Assembly: GCA_023398105.1 (NCBI GenBank)
Contig: JAEWST010000187.1
Location: 1-10,340 of the forward strand
DNA length: 10,340 nt
Source of the DNA: Bacillota bacterium
GTDB taxonomy: Bacteria > Bacillota > Clostridia > Acetivibrionales > DSM-1351
Direction: 5' to 3'
The number at the start of each line of letters is the position of its first letter. The first letter of the stretch is position 1. The notes beneath the pieces were generated by a model, which saw nothing but the letters and a program-made list of their open reading frames with translations, did no database searches and was not told where the DNA came from. A program made the translations under genes and the position numbers. Positions 1 through 6,454 of this stretch are shown one piece after another.

Positions 1-42
1 TTCGATTGTAGAAAAATTTCATTACATCAGCGGCGTTTCATC

Positions 43-110
43 GAGGCGGGAGATATTCTCACCGCCTGATAACCAAAGTGGTACCCGCCACTTATAGAAG
101 TGGGGGACAT
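43..110 (+). mobile_element. Probable right end / omega-RNA scaffold of an IS200/IS605-type element
   Basis: A bulged hairpin at 45-66 (GGCGG+GAGA arms) is followed by three alternating half-sites, AAGTGG 76-81, CCACTT 88-93 and AAGTGG 98-103. The middle one can pair with either neighbour, giving two mutually exclusive 6-bp hairpins. From memory, this layout resembles the subterminal structures at the right end of clostridial IS200/IS605 elements, which also form the 3' scaffold of the TnpB guide RNA. No TnpB reading frame is visible in the 42 bases before it, so the gene would lie outside the window. The TGGTACC core also matches a T-box bulge motif, but no aminoacyl-tRNA or amino-acid gene follows. 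The structure is seen directly; the element assignment is inference. Confidence 0.4.
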
Positions 111-171
111 TTTATTGCCTCGTTATATAGTTTCGCTGGAATAAGGAACTGATTTGTACATACCTAATAGT

Positions 172-199
172 TTGACAATAATATATTCGAAGTTATAGT
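172..199 (+). promoter_or_regulatory. Sigma-A promoter for the lipoprotein gene
   Basis: TTGACA (172-177), a 16-base spacer, then TATAGT (194-199, five of six consensus bases). Transcription would start near 206, leaving a leader of about 90 bases. An ATCTA/TAGAT inverted repeat (202-206 and 215-219) overlaps the predicted start and could be an operator, but it is short and lies in A/T-rich DNA. Confidence 0.6.
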
Positions 200-298
200 T
201 AATCTATATATTATTAGATATGAAATATGGAAAATTTCTAAGCTGTTAACTTTAGCATTCCATGTGATACTCACAAACGACAAGGGAGGATGAGGAAT

Positions 299-1453
299 TT
301 GAAAAAGCTTGTATTTATAACTGTAAGTATGCTGCTGCTGGTGATTACTATTTCTGGGTGCAGTTCAAATGTTCTTCGGGAGAACAGCGGAAGCATTACA
401 TTGCACGAAACGCCACAGACCTATGTATTAATAGGGGAAGATGCCTTCGAAACGATGCCCACTATTACACTATATGAAAATGGTAACGCAATGTTATCAC
501 AGCCGCCAATTAGCAGTTCAGGAATGTTTGGAACAGGATACTATCAGGTAAGCGGTGATGAATTACTTATCACTCATGACAAAAACATCAGTGCTAGCTT
601 TTCTATTTCAGATGACGGTGACACACTCACGTTGAAGTCCTCTAATCTGGGATTCACAAAGGTTGGTAATGTGTATAAATACCGTTCCAAAGCGGAGTAT
701 CTAGGTAAGTACAGTAAGAGAGATGGTGATGCATTAACCCTTGAGATGATAAGGGAATTGGCTCAAAAAGGGCATGCTCTTACCCAAGCCGATTTTGAAA
801 AGTATGCCTGCGTCGTCATCGACTCGGATTATAGAATCTATGATGTTGAAGGCAATTATACCTTGACTATTACTTACGGTGTGGACGGAAGCACAAACTG
901 CAGGATTGAACGCAATACAAGCGGCGAAAGTTTTATGCTGAACCTCAACGGCTCGACAGGATTGGTGTTTGATGACTTTCTGGGAATTGAAAGTATTCCA
1001 ACCTATGAAACACAGAAATGGCTTGACTTTTTAGATGATGAAGAAATGCCGTGGGGTCAAAGTAAAGAACTGTCCTTGCCAGAATTTCCAGACGTTACGT
1101 TTACTTGGACATCTGAAAAAGTTACAGCTGGAGATAGAGATTTAATATTCGGTATGCCGGTTTGGAATGTCTATTTTGCTGATTTGACCAATGACGGCAA
1201 GCCAGAAATCTGCACTACCGTCAGCTTTGGGTCTGGGATTGTAGATACACGGGTGGTTGTTTATGATTATGTGAAGGATAAGGAATATTCATTGGCTGAC
1301 CGTATGTATTATGACTACCATTTATCCATGCAGGATGGAAAGCTAATGGTTACTCAGACGGATTATAATGGCGGTAAAACCCTTGTAACTTCCCAACTTC
1401 AATTGGTAAACGGTGAAATTTTCAGATTTGGGAATCCTATCCCAGAAGGTTAA
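299..1453 (+). CDS. Secreted lipoprotein with C-terminal VCBS/FG-GAP-like domain
   Basis: Exported, lipid-anchored protein of unknown role, about 384 residues. The N-terminus has the layout of a lipoprotein signal: basic KK, a hydrophobic run, then lipobox ISGC with the Cys at residue 21. Near residues 295-303 the motif DLTNDGKPE resembles the calcium-loop segment of VCBS/FG-GAP-like repeats. The stretch around YFADLTNDGKPEICTTVSFG recalls C-terminal regions of clostridial BlaR1/M56-type sensor proteins, but no peptidase HExxH motif or transmembrane bundle is present here. The in-frame ATG at 290 touches the ribosome site GGGAGG (284-289) with no spacer, so the TTG at 299, nine bases downstream of it, is the better start. 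The gene is visibly richer in G+C than its neighbours, suggesting a different origin. It has its own promoter; no clear terminator follows. Confidence 0.75.
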   Translation: MKKLVFITVSMLLLVITISGCSSNVLRENSGSITLHETPQTYVLIGEDAFETMPTITLYENGNAMLSQPPISSSGMFGTGYYQVSGDELLITHDKNISASFSISDDGDTLTLKSSNLGFTKVGNVYKYRSKAEYLGKYSKRDGDALTLEMIRELAQKGHALTQADFEKYACVVIDSDYRIYDVEGNYTLTITYGVDGSTNCRIERNTSGESFMLNLNGSTGLVFDDFLGIESIPTYETQKWLDFLDDEEMPWGQSKELSLPEFPDVTFTWTSEKVTAGDRDLIFGMPVWNVYFADLTNDGKPEICTTVSFGSGIVDTRVVVYDYVKDKEYSLADRMYYDYHLSMQDGKLMVTQTDYNGGKTLVTSQLQLVNGEIFRFGNPIPEG

Positions 1454-1541
1454 AAAGGGCAGGTGCAGCTATCCATACCAATAATGTTATCGAACGACTA
1501 AACAAAAACGAATAAATAGGGATGTTTAAGGAGTTAGAATC

Positions 1542-2150
1542 ATGAAAGAGAATCTTAATAAAGAAGATTATGAATTTAATAGAATGTTAATAAGGCACCG
1601 TCGAAAAGTAGGCTGGATTAATGTTATATTTGGTATTTTGTTTTTTGGATTAGTTTTGTTTATAGTACTAGCAAGTTTTGACTTTGACGACTTGTTTGCA
1701 TTGGTGGTTGTATTTTCATTGTTCGGAGGATTAGGAATAATAATAATTATAGCAGGTATTAGAGATATACGATTGAATCCATATAGAAGAACAGATGAAG
1801 AAAGAAAAACGATAATTAAAAAGATAGTTACGTTTGTTAGTGTTTTTACTATATTTAGTATAATATTTATGATTACATATAATTTAAACCAGCATGAAGG
1901 CGAAATAAAAATCTACAAACAAGAACAGATTGAATTGAAGGAGGAATATTCCACTTCTGGGATTTTTAGCAATGAAAGCTATTCAATTAAAATTTTGGAC
2001 TTAAACCTTACATTAAAATGTTCTGAGGAATGTAGAAAAGAACTATTAAAATCGTTTATGGATAACAAAAATGATGTTTTTTATGTAAAATATCAGTGGA
2101 ATAGTTTATACCCTGTAAATGGTAAAGTGTTAGCAATGACAAAAAAATAA
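1542..2150 (+). CDS. Three-helix membrane protein of unknown function
   Basis: A 202-residue protein not recognised by family. A short charged N-terminus (1-23) is followed by three predicted membrane helices at roughly 24-45, 51-73 and 93-114. A polar C-terminal domain of about 88 residues follows, with two cysteines close together (KCSEEC). The helices are rich in Phe, Ile, Leu and Val, and a basic loop (RRTDEERKTIIKK) separates helices 2 and 3. By the positive-inside rule that loop would be cytoplasmic, leaving the C-terminal domain outside. The start is supported by AAGGAG at 1528-1533, eight bases upstream of the ATG. It lies 88 bases after the lipoprotein gene with no terminator between, so co-transcription is possible. 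Its A/T-rich codon use differs sharply from that gene, so a shared function should not be assumed. Confidence 0.7.
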   Translation: MKENLNKEDYEFNRMLIRHRRKVGWINVIFGILFFGLVLFIVLASFDFDDLFALVVVFSLFGGLGIIIIIAGIRDIRLNPYRRTDEERKTIIKKIVTFVSVFTIFSIIFMITYNLNQHEGEIKIYKQEQIELKEEYSTSGIFSNESYSIKILDLNLTLKCSEECRKELLKSFMDNKNDVFYVKYQWNSLYPVNGKVLAMTKK

Positions 2151-2272
2151 CGAATGGGAAGTTTCTTTAATAATATTCTGTAATTGTGTTAGCTAGGAAA
2201 ACTACAGTATGTATAAACATCCTGCATTTTTAAAACAACCAATTTGTGTCACTAAGCAGTAGGAGGAATTGG

Positions 2273-2305
2273 ATGGTTAATTCAAGCGATGTATCAAAAA
2301 TTTAA
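2273..2305 (+). pseudogene. Ten-codon ORF with strong ribosome site, probable gene stub
   Basis: AGGAGG at 2261-2266 lies six bases before an ATG that reads only ten codons (MVNSSDVSKI) before TAA. The same frame then continues open in short pieces with stops at about 2321 and 2369, as in a decayed gene start. The surrounding gap 2151-2416 has no other supportable feature apart from a weak CTGTA/TACAG inverted repeat near 2180-2209. A short leader peptide for the 2417 gene is the alternative; nothing in its residues supports attenuation. Confidence 0.25.
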
Positions 2306-2416
2306 GAATATGGAATTTATTTTTGAGAATTAATACATTTGCAGAATTATTTAAAATCAAATGATTATTGAATAATTGGAGTAACAACTTTAAGTATGCT
2401 TTAAGGAGAGGTGGAT

Positions 2417-3046
2417 TTGCGTTTTAAAGTAAAAGAAGTATTATTACATGGAGCGAGGAAAGTAAATATATATTGTGCTGAATATGTACCCTCACAGTTA
2501 AGATTTATTGATCCAGTAGAATGCACTAGAGTTATTCTTGCTAATTCAGAGGGATTTAAGTATATAAGAGATGTGTTCATAGTTGCTGCAACACATGGAA
2601 AGAATGATTCAATATTTTACATAGAAGATAATTCAGTACTTCATGGAAAATATGAAGAGTGGTGGAAAATAGGAAGATTTCATTTAGATATGGTTATTTT
2701 CAATTATCATTCAATTCAACTAGATACAAAGGAAATTACTAGAGCAATAAATTTATCCCGTAATGTAGCAGGCATAAGTAAAGAAATAAATATTCCTGAT
2801 ATTAAATTAGAATATAAAAATCATTGGCTTATAGATAAAAAGCTATGTACAAAGAGCTACAAAGACAAATTTATTATTTCAGGAAATAGAGATGTTTTAC
2901 TACAATTAGCTTATGATGCCGATGGATTTGTAAATGTTCAAGACAATGAAGAATATAATATGGATTATCATACTCATCAAGATATGATAGGAACTAAGGA
3001 ATATAATGGCATGGACTTTTTCTATTTTTACCAAAAGCAAAATTAA
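2417..3046 (+). CDS. Hypothetical protein, about 209 residues
   Basis: Not recognised. It appears to be a soluble protein: no signal peptide or membrane helix is visible. It is rich in aromatic residues, with WW at 'EEWWKIGRFHLDM' and a final FFYFYQ, and the C-terminal third is acidic. A His-containing stretch (YHTHQDM) is present, but I cannot tie it to a metal-site family. Size and lone position among mobile-element debris would suit a cargo gene such as an immunity or anti-phage component; that is inference only. Start choice: GTG at 2411 is only two bases from AAGGAG (2403-2408), whereas the in-frame TTG at 2417 sits eight bases away and is preferred. No convincing promoter or terminator flanks it. 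Confidence 0.6.
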   Translation: MRFKVKEVLLHGARKVNIYCAEYVPSQLRFIDPVECTRVILANSEGFKYIRDVFIVAATHGKNDSIFYIEDNSVLHGKYEEWWKIGRFHLDMVIFNYHSIQLDTKEITRAINLSRNVAGISKEINIPDIKLEYKNHWLIDKKLCTKSYKDKFIISGNRDVLLQLAYDADGFVNVQDNEEYNMDYHTHQDMIGTKEYNGMDFFYFYQKQN

Positions 3047-3136
3047 TGCTTTTAAACCCTTCAATTAACTTGATTTAGTGTGCTTGCAGAGTGATTAATG
3101 TAGTACACCAAAATCAATAAATGGAGGGCTTTTATT

Positions 3137-3950
3137 ATGGAAAGAAAAGAAATCATTAAGGTTTTAGGAGAACACTTTGGGGTAAAGCCAAAGTATATGG
3201 GAGTGCCAACTTGTGCTTACAAGATTGAAACAGCAGAAGAGACTTACATAATTAACAGAGCAGGAAAGATTACTACATCAGATGGAAATGAAGTAGAGCT
3301 TGAGACAATTCTTCAATTATCAGTTGAAGGAACTCCAAAAACTACTCAGACAATGGCATTTGAACAGCTAGATCTTAGTGAGATAATTGAACAAGTACCG
3401 ACAGAAACAACAAACATTGAAGTAGAAGTTCCGATGGAAGGTCACACAGGCATAACCTTAAGAAATCTGGTCAATATAATTTACAGCAAACAGGTTTTGA
3501 TAAAAAAATCTCTTAGAGTTACTGACGATATTATAGAAGCTGATTTTTGCAAAGGTATCAATGAGTCTAAAATTGAATCTTTGGAGGATTTTCAAAACTA
3601 CTATAGAGAGTATTGGTGTAGATAAATGCCAAGGAATAACCTTTGACTTTAATAATAATACTATTACATTTAAGTTCCTTCAAGGAGAAGCCAGTCCTGA
3701 AAAGGTGCAAGCCTATACACAATTTGTTGCATTATTAAATCAATGTGCCAAGATTCTAAAACATGCATCTGCCAGAGCCAAAGATACTGATAATGATAAG
3801 TTTACGTTCCGAGTTTTCCTTATAAGAATTGGTATGATTGGTGATGAATATAAAGCAGCTAGGAAAGTTCTTCTGGAGAACCTTGACGGAAACTCGGCTT
3901 TAAGAAGTGGTAAAAAGCCTGAGAAAAATAAAGCTGCAAATGCTGAATAG
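3137..3950 (+). pseudogene. 'Virulence-related' mobile-element protein, frameshifted
   Basis: Two overlapping frames make one protein. 3137-3625 gives the N-terminal part (KVLGEHFGVKPKYMGVPTCAYKI). The +1 frame continues from about 3594 to 3950 with the conserved C-terminal block (KDTDNDKFTFRVFLIRIGMI, GDEYKAARKVLLENLDGNSA). From memory these match the family annotated 'virulence-related protein' in clostridial prophages and conjugative elements, biochemical role unknown. The shift falls at TTTTCAAAA (3589-3597): removing one base there restores a single 270-codon frame. Ribosome site GGAGGG (3123-3128) lies eight bases before the ATG. The break could be a true mutation, a homopolymer sequencing error or, less likely, programmed shifting. 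A hairpin follows at 3970-3992. Confidence 0.75.
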
Positions 3951-3969
3951 ACTGAGCTTCCTAAAATAT

Positions 3970-3992
3970 CGTTCCACGATGGCGTTGGAATG
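3970..3992 (+). terminator. Hairpin after the virulence-related gene
   Basis: Arms CGTTCCA and TGGAATG (seven pairs, one G-T) enclose a nine-base loop. No T run follows directly, so it is a poor intrinsic terminator as it stands. Its flank ATATCG resembles the arms of the stronger hairpins at 4666 and 7826. Confidence 0.3.
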
Positions 3993-4013
3993 TTAAAGTA
4001 GAGATTATAGGAT

Positions 4014-4047
4014 AAGGGACTTCGATTGAGGTTCTTTTTCTTTTTTG
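4014..4047 (+). terminator. Weak candidate terminator
   Basis: An imperfect stem (AAGGG...CTT pairing with GAG...TTCTT, with G-U pairs and one mismatch) around CGATT is followed by a T-rich run to 4046. The tail is convincing, the stem is weak. It sits between the virulence-related gene and the next promoter. Confidence 0.35.
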
Positions 4048-4072
4048 ACCATTTAATATTTATTTTTATGAT
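4045..4072 (+). promoter_or_regulatory. Sigma-A promoter for the 4108 gene
   Basis: TTGACC (4045-4050), a 16-base spacer and TATGAT (4067-4072). A second TATGAT overlaps at 4072-4077. The predicted start is about 25-30 bases before the ATG, leaving just enough leader for the ribosome site. Confidence 0.55.
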
Positions 4073-4107
4073 ATGATTTATTAAAAAATATAAGGGGATT
4101 AGATAGC

Positions 4108-4479
4108 ATGATTACATTAAACTTATCAGATTTGATTGCTTTAGGAGCAATGCTAGTTGGAATACTTGGAATTATTGCGACAACAGTTATATCTATTGCT
4201 AAGTATAAAGCAGAGGTCAATAAGTCATATTTTAACAAGGTCATAGACTGTGCGTATAAAGAGTGGGAATGGAAGTCGAAAGAGTTTATAGATGGAGGAC
4301 TGGGTAATAAAAGTGGCAAACTGTATCCTTTTAATTTCTATTTATATTTCTACCATAGATTTTTTCGAATGCTCAATAAGAAAAAATTGAAGGATAACGA
4401 TATTAAAGAATTCTTTAAAGATTATCAAGCGGTTCATTCTGCTATGGAAAAGTATAGTAGCAAAAAGAAAGAAAAATAA
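4108..4479 (+). CDS. Small protein with N-terminal membrane anchor
   Basis: A 123-residue protein, family not recognised. Residues about 8-30 (LIALGAMLVGILGIIATTVI) form one hydrophobic helix. The remaining ~90 residues are polar, very rich in Lys and aromatics (EWEWKSKEF, FYLYFYHRFFRML), and end in a lysine-rich tail. The positive charge after the helix suggests the bulk faces the cytoplasm. The start is supported by AAGGGGA (4092-4098), nine bases before the ATG. It has its own promoter and is followed, after stub A, by the strong hairpin at 4666-4700, so it behaves as a self-contained transcription unit. Single-helix small proteins of this kind occur among defence and toxin cargo, but nothing here is diagnostic. 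Confidence 0.6.
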   Translation: MITLNLSDLIALGAMLVGILGIIATTVISIAKYKAEVNKSYFNKVIDCAYKEWEWKSKEFIDGGLGNKSGKLYPFNFYLYFYHRFFRMLNKKKLKDNDIKEFFKDYQAVHSAMEKYSSKKKEK

Positions 4480-4490
4480 TAAAATGTAAG

Positions 4491-4598
4491 ATGAGCAGTA
4501 GCAGGAAAGAAATACAAAACAAAACAAGCTGATATAATTCGTAAATATTGCCAAGACTGTCTGATATAAAGGATTGGTTAATGGCTGGAGTTAAGTAA
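4491..4598 (+). pseudogene. Stub A: decayed 5' part of a phage-type small-terminase/HTH-like gene
   Basis: One frame reads MSSSRKEIQNKTS, stop, three codons, stop, then ILPRLSDIKDWLMAG and a final stop. It aligns without gaps to stub B at 6209, over 29 codons from the RK pair to the shared LMAG. Apart from the two internal stops, most core residues are the same. The pattern RKG-x-PNKT...PRL-x-x-IK-x-WL-x-AG recalls the N-terminus of phage small-terminase/helix-turn-helix proteins in Clostridia. That family call is from memory and rests on little sequence. The body of the gene (HTH and beyond) is absent. Confidence 0.55.
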
Positions 4599-4665
4599 GA
4601 GAAGTTTGTAACAAGGTCACACTGGAATCACTTTAGGATACTTTATAAGGTTGATTATACCGAAT

Positions 4666-4704
4666 ATATCGCTTCACGTTGGCTTGTGGGGCGATATTTT
4701 TATA
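4666..4704 (+). terminator. Strong hairpin terminator
   Basis: A 12-bp stem (ATATCGCTTCAC 4666-4677 with GTGGGGCGATAT 4686-4697, two G-T pairs, no mismatch) encloses an eight-base loop and is followed by TTTTAT. It would end transcripts from the 4108 promoter. Confidence 0.65.
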
Positions 4705-4836
4705 TTGGTTGGGTAATTGCTAAACCTCCAAATACAGGATAGAAACTGGCTTGTGGGCAAAAAATAACTTTACTTTAAGTTATACCAGAGTTAAAGTATT
4801 ACCAACCAAATAAAGGAAATGAGGGACTTATTAGAC

Positions 4837-5019
4837 ATGAAGACCGAAAACTTGATACAGGAAACTCTGAAGGGACTACTGGATACCGCAAAAGAAAAGG
4901 TATGTGTTCTTGGTTTATCAGATTCTAAAGATGATTTAAAGCAGATAAGAGATTTATATGTTGAATTGATTAGATTTTGGGGTTTTGATAATAGATTGGT
5001 TGATGAGTTTGATGAGTAA
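4837..5019 (+). CDS. Small acidic hypothetical protein
   Basis: About 60 residues from the ATG at 4837; not recognised. The sequence is mostly helical in character (NLIQETLKGLLDTAKEK, then DDLKQIRDLYVELIRFWGFD) with an acidic end (LVDEFDE). It has no signal or membrane segment. An in-frame ATG at 4819 gives 66 residues, but its AAAGGA touches the start codon. The ATG at 4837 has GAGGG (4821-4825) eleven bases upstream and is preferred. After its stop the same frame stays open through 5050-5175, so it may be the front of a longer gene cut by a nonsense codon. It lies between stub A and the nuclease-like gene. Confidence 0.45.
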   Translation: MKTENLIQETLKGLLDTAKEKVCVLGLSDSKDDLKQIRDLYVELIRFWGFDNRLVDEFDE

Positions 5020-5049
5020 ATAGGTATTCGGAATATAAATTATAATGCA

Positions 5050-5175
5050 ATGATATTACGGAGATTAGCAGGGGAAACCAGTGATGATGCAGAAATTGTA
5101 TTACCAGATAATATTGAGGCTGGCAATTATAAGGTGAAGGATGTTTTACAGTATATTGCCGATAGGCTTGAATAA
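5050..5175 (+). pseudogene. 41-codon remnant in frame with the 4837 ORF
   Basis: ATG at 5050 opens 41 codons (MILRRLAGETSDDAEIVLPD ... VLQYIADRLE) ending in TAA. No ribosome site precedes it. It is in the same frame as the 4837 ORF, separated by one TAA (5017-5019) and ten codons. It may therefore be the back half of a split gene or an unrelated C-terminal fragment. The residues look protein-like (balanced charge, amphipathic end), which is the main reason to list it. Family unknown. Confidence 0.3.
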
Positions 5176-5235
5176 GATTGTTTTATATAAGGGCTTTATT
5201 ATGCTATTTACGTATTTTATCCAAGTTATAAACAC

Positions 5236-5241
5236 TATAAT
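5236..5241 (+). promoter_or_regulatory. -10 element before the nuclease-like gene
   Basis: A perfect TATAAT lies 38 bases before the ATG. No good -35 is found at 16-18 bases upstream, and there is no extended TG. A start near 5248 would give a leader of about 32 bases. Confidence 0.35.
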
Positions 5242-5279
5242 ATGGATATTAAATAATAAGGAGAAAAATTTTATTTATT

Positions 5280-6164
5280 ATGGATGAGCATGAGTATTTA
5301 GACATGAAATTTAAAGATATAGATGACTTTCAAGAAACTGTTAATAATTGTGATTTTGAAGTGATACAACTTGCCTTAAATAATGAATGGTTTAATAAAA
5401 TTAGAAAATCAGGACAGAAGTCTTGGACTAACAATAATGAGCAGTATTGCGGAGAATATTTTACATTTAGGTGGCTTTATGAAGAAAATCAATTTGAGTA
5501 TATAAAAAACTCACTAAAGAATTTATACTCTGTCAATCCTAAAAAGAATGTAATTAGAAATAAAATTAAAGATATTACAACTCCAAAATGGAAAAGAAAT
5601 GAATGTGCTGCCTTTAAAATTGCTGTAATATGTAAGTTGTTTAATGATAATGTATTAGTTGATATTGAACCTAAATATGGGAGCAATTCTAAGAAAAAAG
5701 CTGATGCATTGATTAATATAGACAGTAGAGAGATACTTGTAGAAGTAACTGCTTTTCAAAATGAAATTGAATATATTTCAGGAACTGGTGCAGTTGATAT
5801 TAAAAAAAATATATATAGGATTATTCATAAGGTTATAGATAAATATAATGACCAAATAATAAATTCAGAAAAACCATGTACCATATTTATAATGAAGCCT
5901 AGTGGTGTAATGATGGATCAAATACAGATTAACTGGGCAATAAATACTTTGTTTGATGAAGAAAAATACCAACTAAAAAATGTTTCTGCAATTGTGTTTT
6001 TTAATGGTTATACTCTAATTTCGGGAGCTTGTTATAATAATCCTAACAGTTTTTATCCATTTACAGAAAAAGAGAGAGAATATATTCGTTCACTATTTAG
6101 AATTGATAATAAATTAGAAGAACTTGTTGATAATGGACAATTATCTAATAAATTTTTTCTTTGA
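5280..6164 (+). CDS. Putative PD-(D/E)XK nuclease-like protein
   Basis: A 294-residue soluble protein. Residues about 105-160 have the arrangement of the restriction-endonuclease-like fold: a helix with Glu108 (KRNECAAFKIAV), a strand-turn with Asp142 (KKKADALINI), then a strand ending in Glu155-Val-Thr157 (EILVEVTAF). Thr replaces the usual Lys of ExK; Lys175/176 in the following helix could stand in for it, as in variants where the lysine has moved. A long helix (DIKKNIYRIIHKVIDKYNDQ) and a strand (CTIFIMK) follow, as in many family members. The first 100 residues are not recognised. No methylase or specificity partner is adjacent, so a lone defence or DNA-repair nuclease is possible but unproven. 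AAGGAG (5258-5263) is 16 bases from the ATG, longer than ideal, so the start is uncertain. A clear terminator overlaps the stop codon. Confidence 0.6.
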   Translation: MDEHEYLDMKFKDIDDFQETVNNCDFEVIQLALNNEWFNKIRKSGQKSWTNNNEQYCGEYFTFRWLYEENQFEYIKNSLKNLYSVNPKKNVIRNKIKDITTPKWKRNECAAFKIAVICKLFNDNVLVDIEPKYGSNSKKKADALINIDSREILVEVTAFQNEIEYISGTGAVDIKKNIYRIIHKVIDKYNDQIINSEKPCTIFIMKPSGVMMDQIQINWAINTLFDEEKYQLKNVSAIVFFNGYTLISGACYNNPNSFYPFTEKEREYIRSLFRIDNKLEELVDNGQLSNKFFL

Positions 6165-6191
6165 GCCTAATATAAGGCTCTTTTCTATTTT
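6163..6191 (+). terminator. Intrinsic terminator of the nuclease-like gene
   Basis: GAGCC (6163-6167) and GGCTC (6176-6180) pair around an eight-base loop and are followed by TTTTCTATTTT. The stem begins inside the TGA stop codon. Confidence 0.75.
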
Positions 6192-6208
6192 ATGGGGAGG
6201 TGAAATGT

Positions 6209-6322
6209 GTGAGCAGAAAAGGAATTCCAAACAAAACTAATAAATTTGAAACGGACATAGTACCTCAACTTTCCGATATTAAAGAGTGGTTGATGGCTGG
6301 AGATACTATTAGAGAGGTTTGA
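6209..6322 (+). pseudogene. Stub B: 5' part of a phage-type small-terminase/HTH-like gene
   Basis: GTG start with GGGGAGGTG (6194-6202) upstream, then 37 codons: MSRKGIPNKTNKF ... SDIKEWLMAGDTIREV, stop. It is the better preserved twin of stub A; the frame is open here but ends where the helix-turn-helix would be expected. After the stop no homologous continuation is seen. As written it could still be translated into a 37-residue peptide. The likeliest reading is a truncated phage gene start; the family call is from memory of clostridial phage proteins beginning RKG-x-PN. Confidence 0.5.
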
Positions 6323-6454
6323 TTTCATAAAGCATTTACTCCTTACCAATAATAGGATATGATTTTAACATAGGTGTTGCATAAGAGTCAAAAGTTTTTG
6401 CAACAGAACCACTGATTTATCATAACATTATGTGCTTAGCTTGGGGGGCTATAT

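Larger units (their letters stand above)
4480..4836. other. Gene-poor stretch with phage stub A, terminator and hairpin
   Basis: It contains the decayed stub A (4491-4598), the terminator-like hairpin at 4666-4704, an 11-base direct repeat TGGCTTGTGGG (4680-4690 and 4747-4757), and an 8-bp inverted repeat TACTTTAA/TTAAAGTA (4771-4778 and 4791-4798). The inverted repeat lies 38 bases before the next start and could be an operator. Nothing else in it looks coding. Confidence 0.5.

Noticed and set aside
71..106. T-box antiterminator
   Set aside because: TGGTACC matches the T-box bulge, but the surrounding stem I/specifier features and a downstream aminoacyl-tRNA or amino-acid gene are absent. 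The alternating half-sites fit an IS end better.
3561..3950. Independent 129-residue gene starting at ATG 3561
   Set aside because: No ribosome site precedes it, its first residues (MSLKLNLWRIFK) are an out-of-frame reading of the upstream gene, and conserved family sequence begins only at the frameshift point.
4053..4319. Minus-strand open frame overlapping the 4108 gene
   Set aside because: It has no ribosome site, its composition mirrors the opposite coding strand, and it overlaps a gene with a good promoter and ribosome site. The other minus-strand open frames (for example 5489-5686, 8599-8940, 9342-9689) fail for the same reasons.
6376..6404. GTTGCA/TGCAAC inverted repeat as a terminator
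   Set aside because: It is only a 6-bp stem with a 17-base loop and no T run after it; the upstream unit already ends at 6163-6191.
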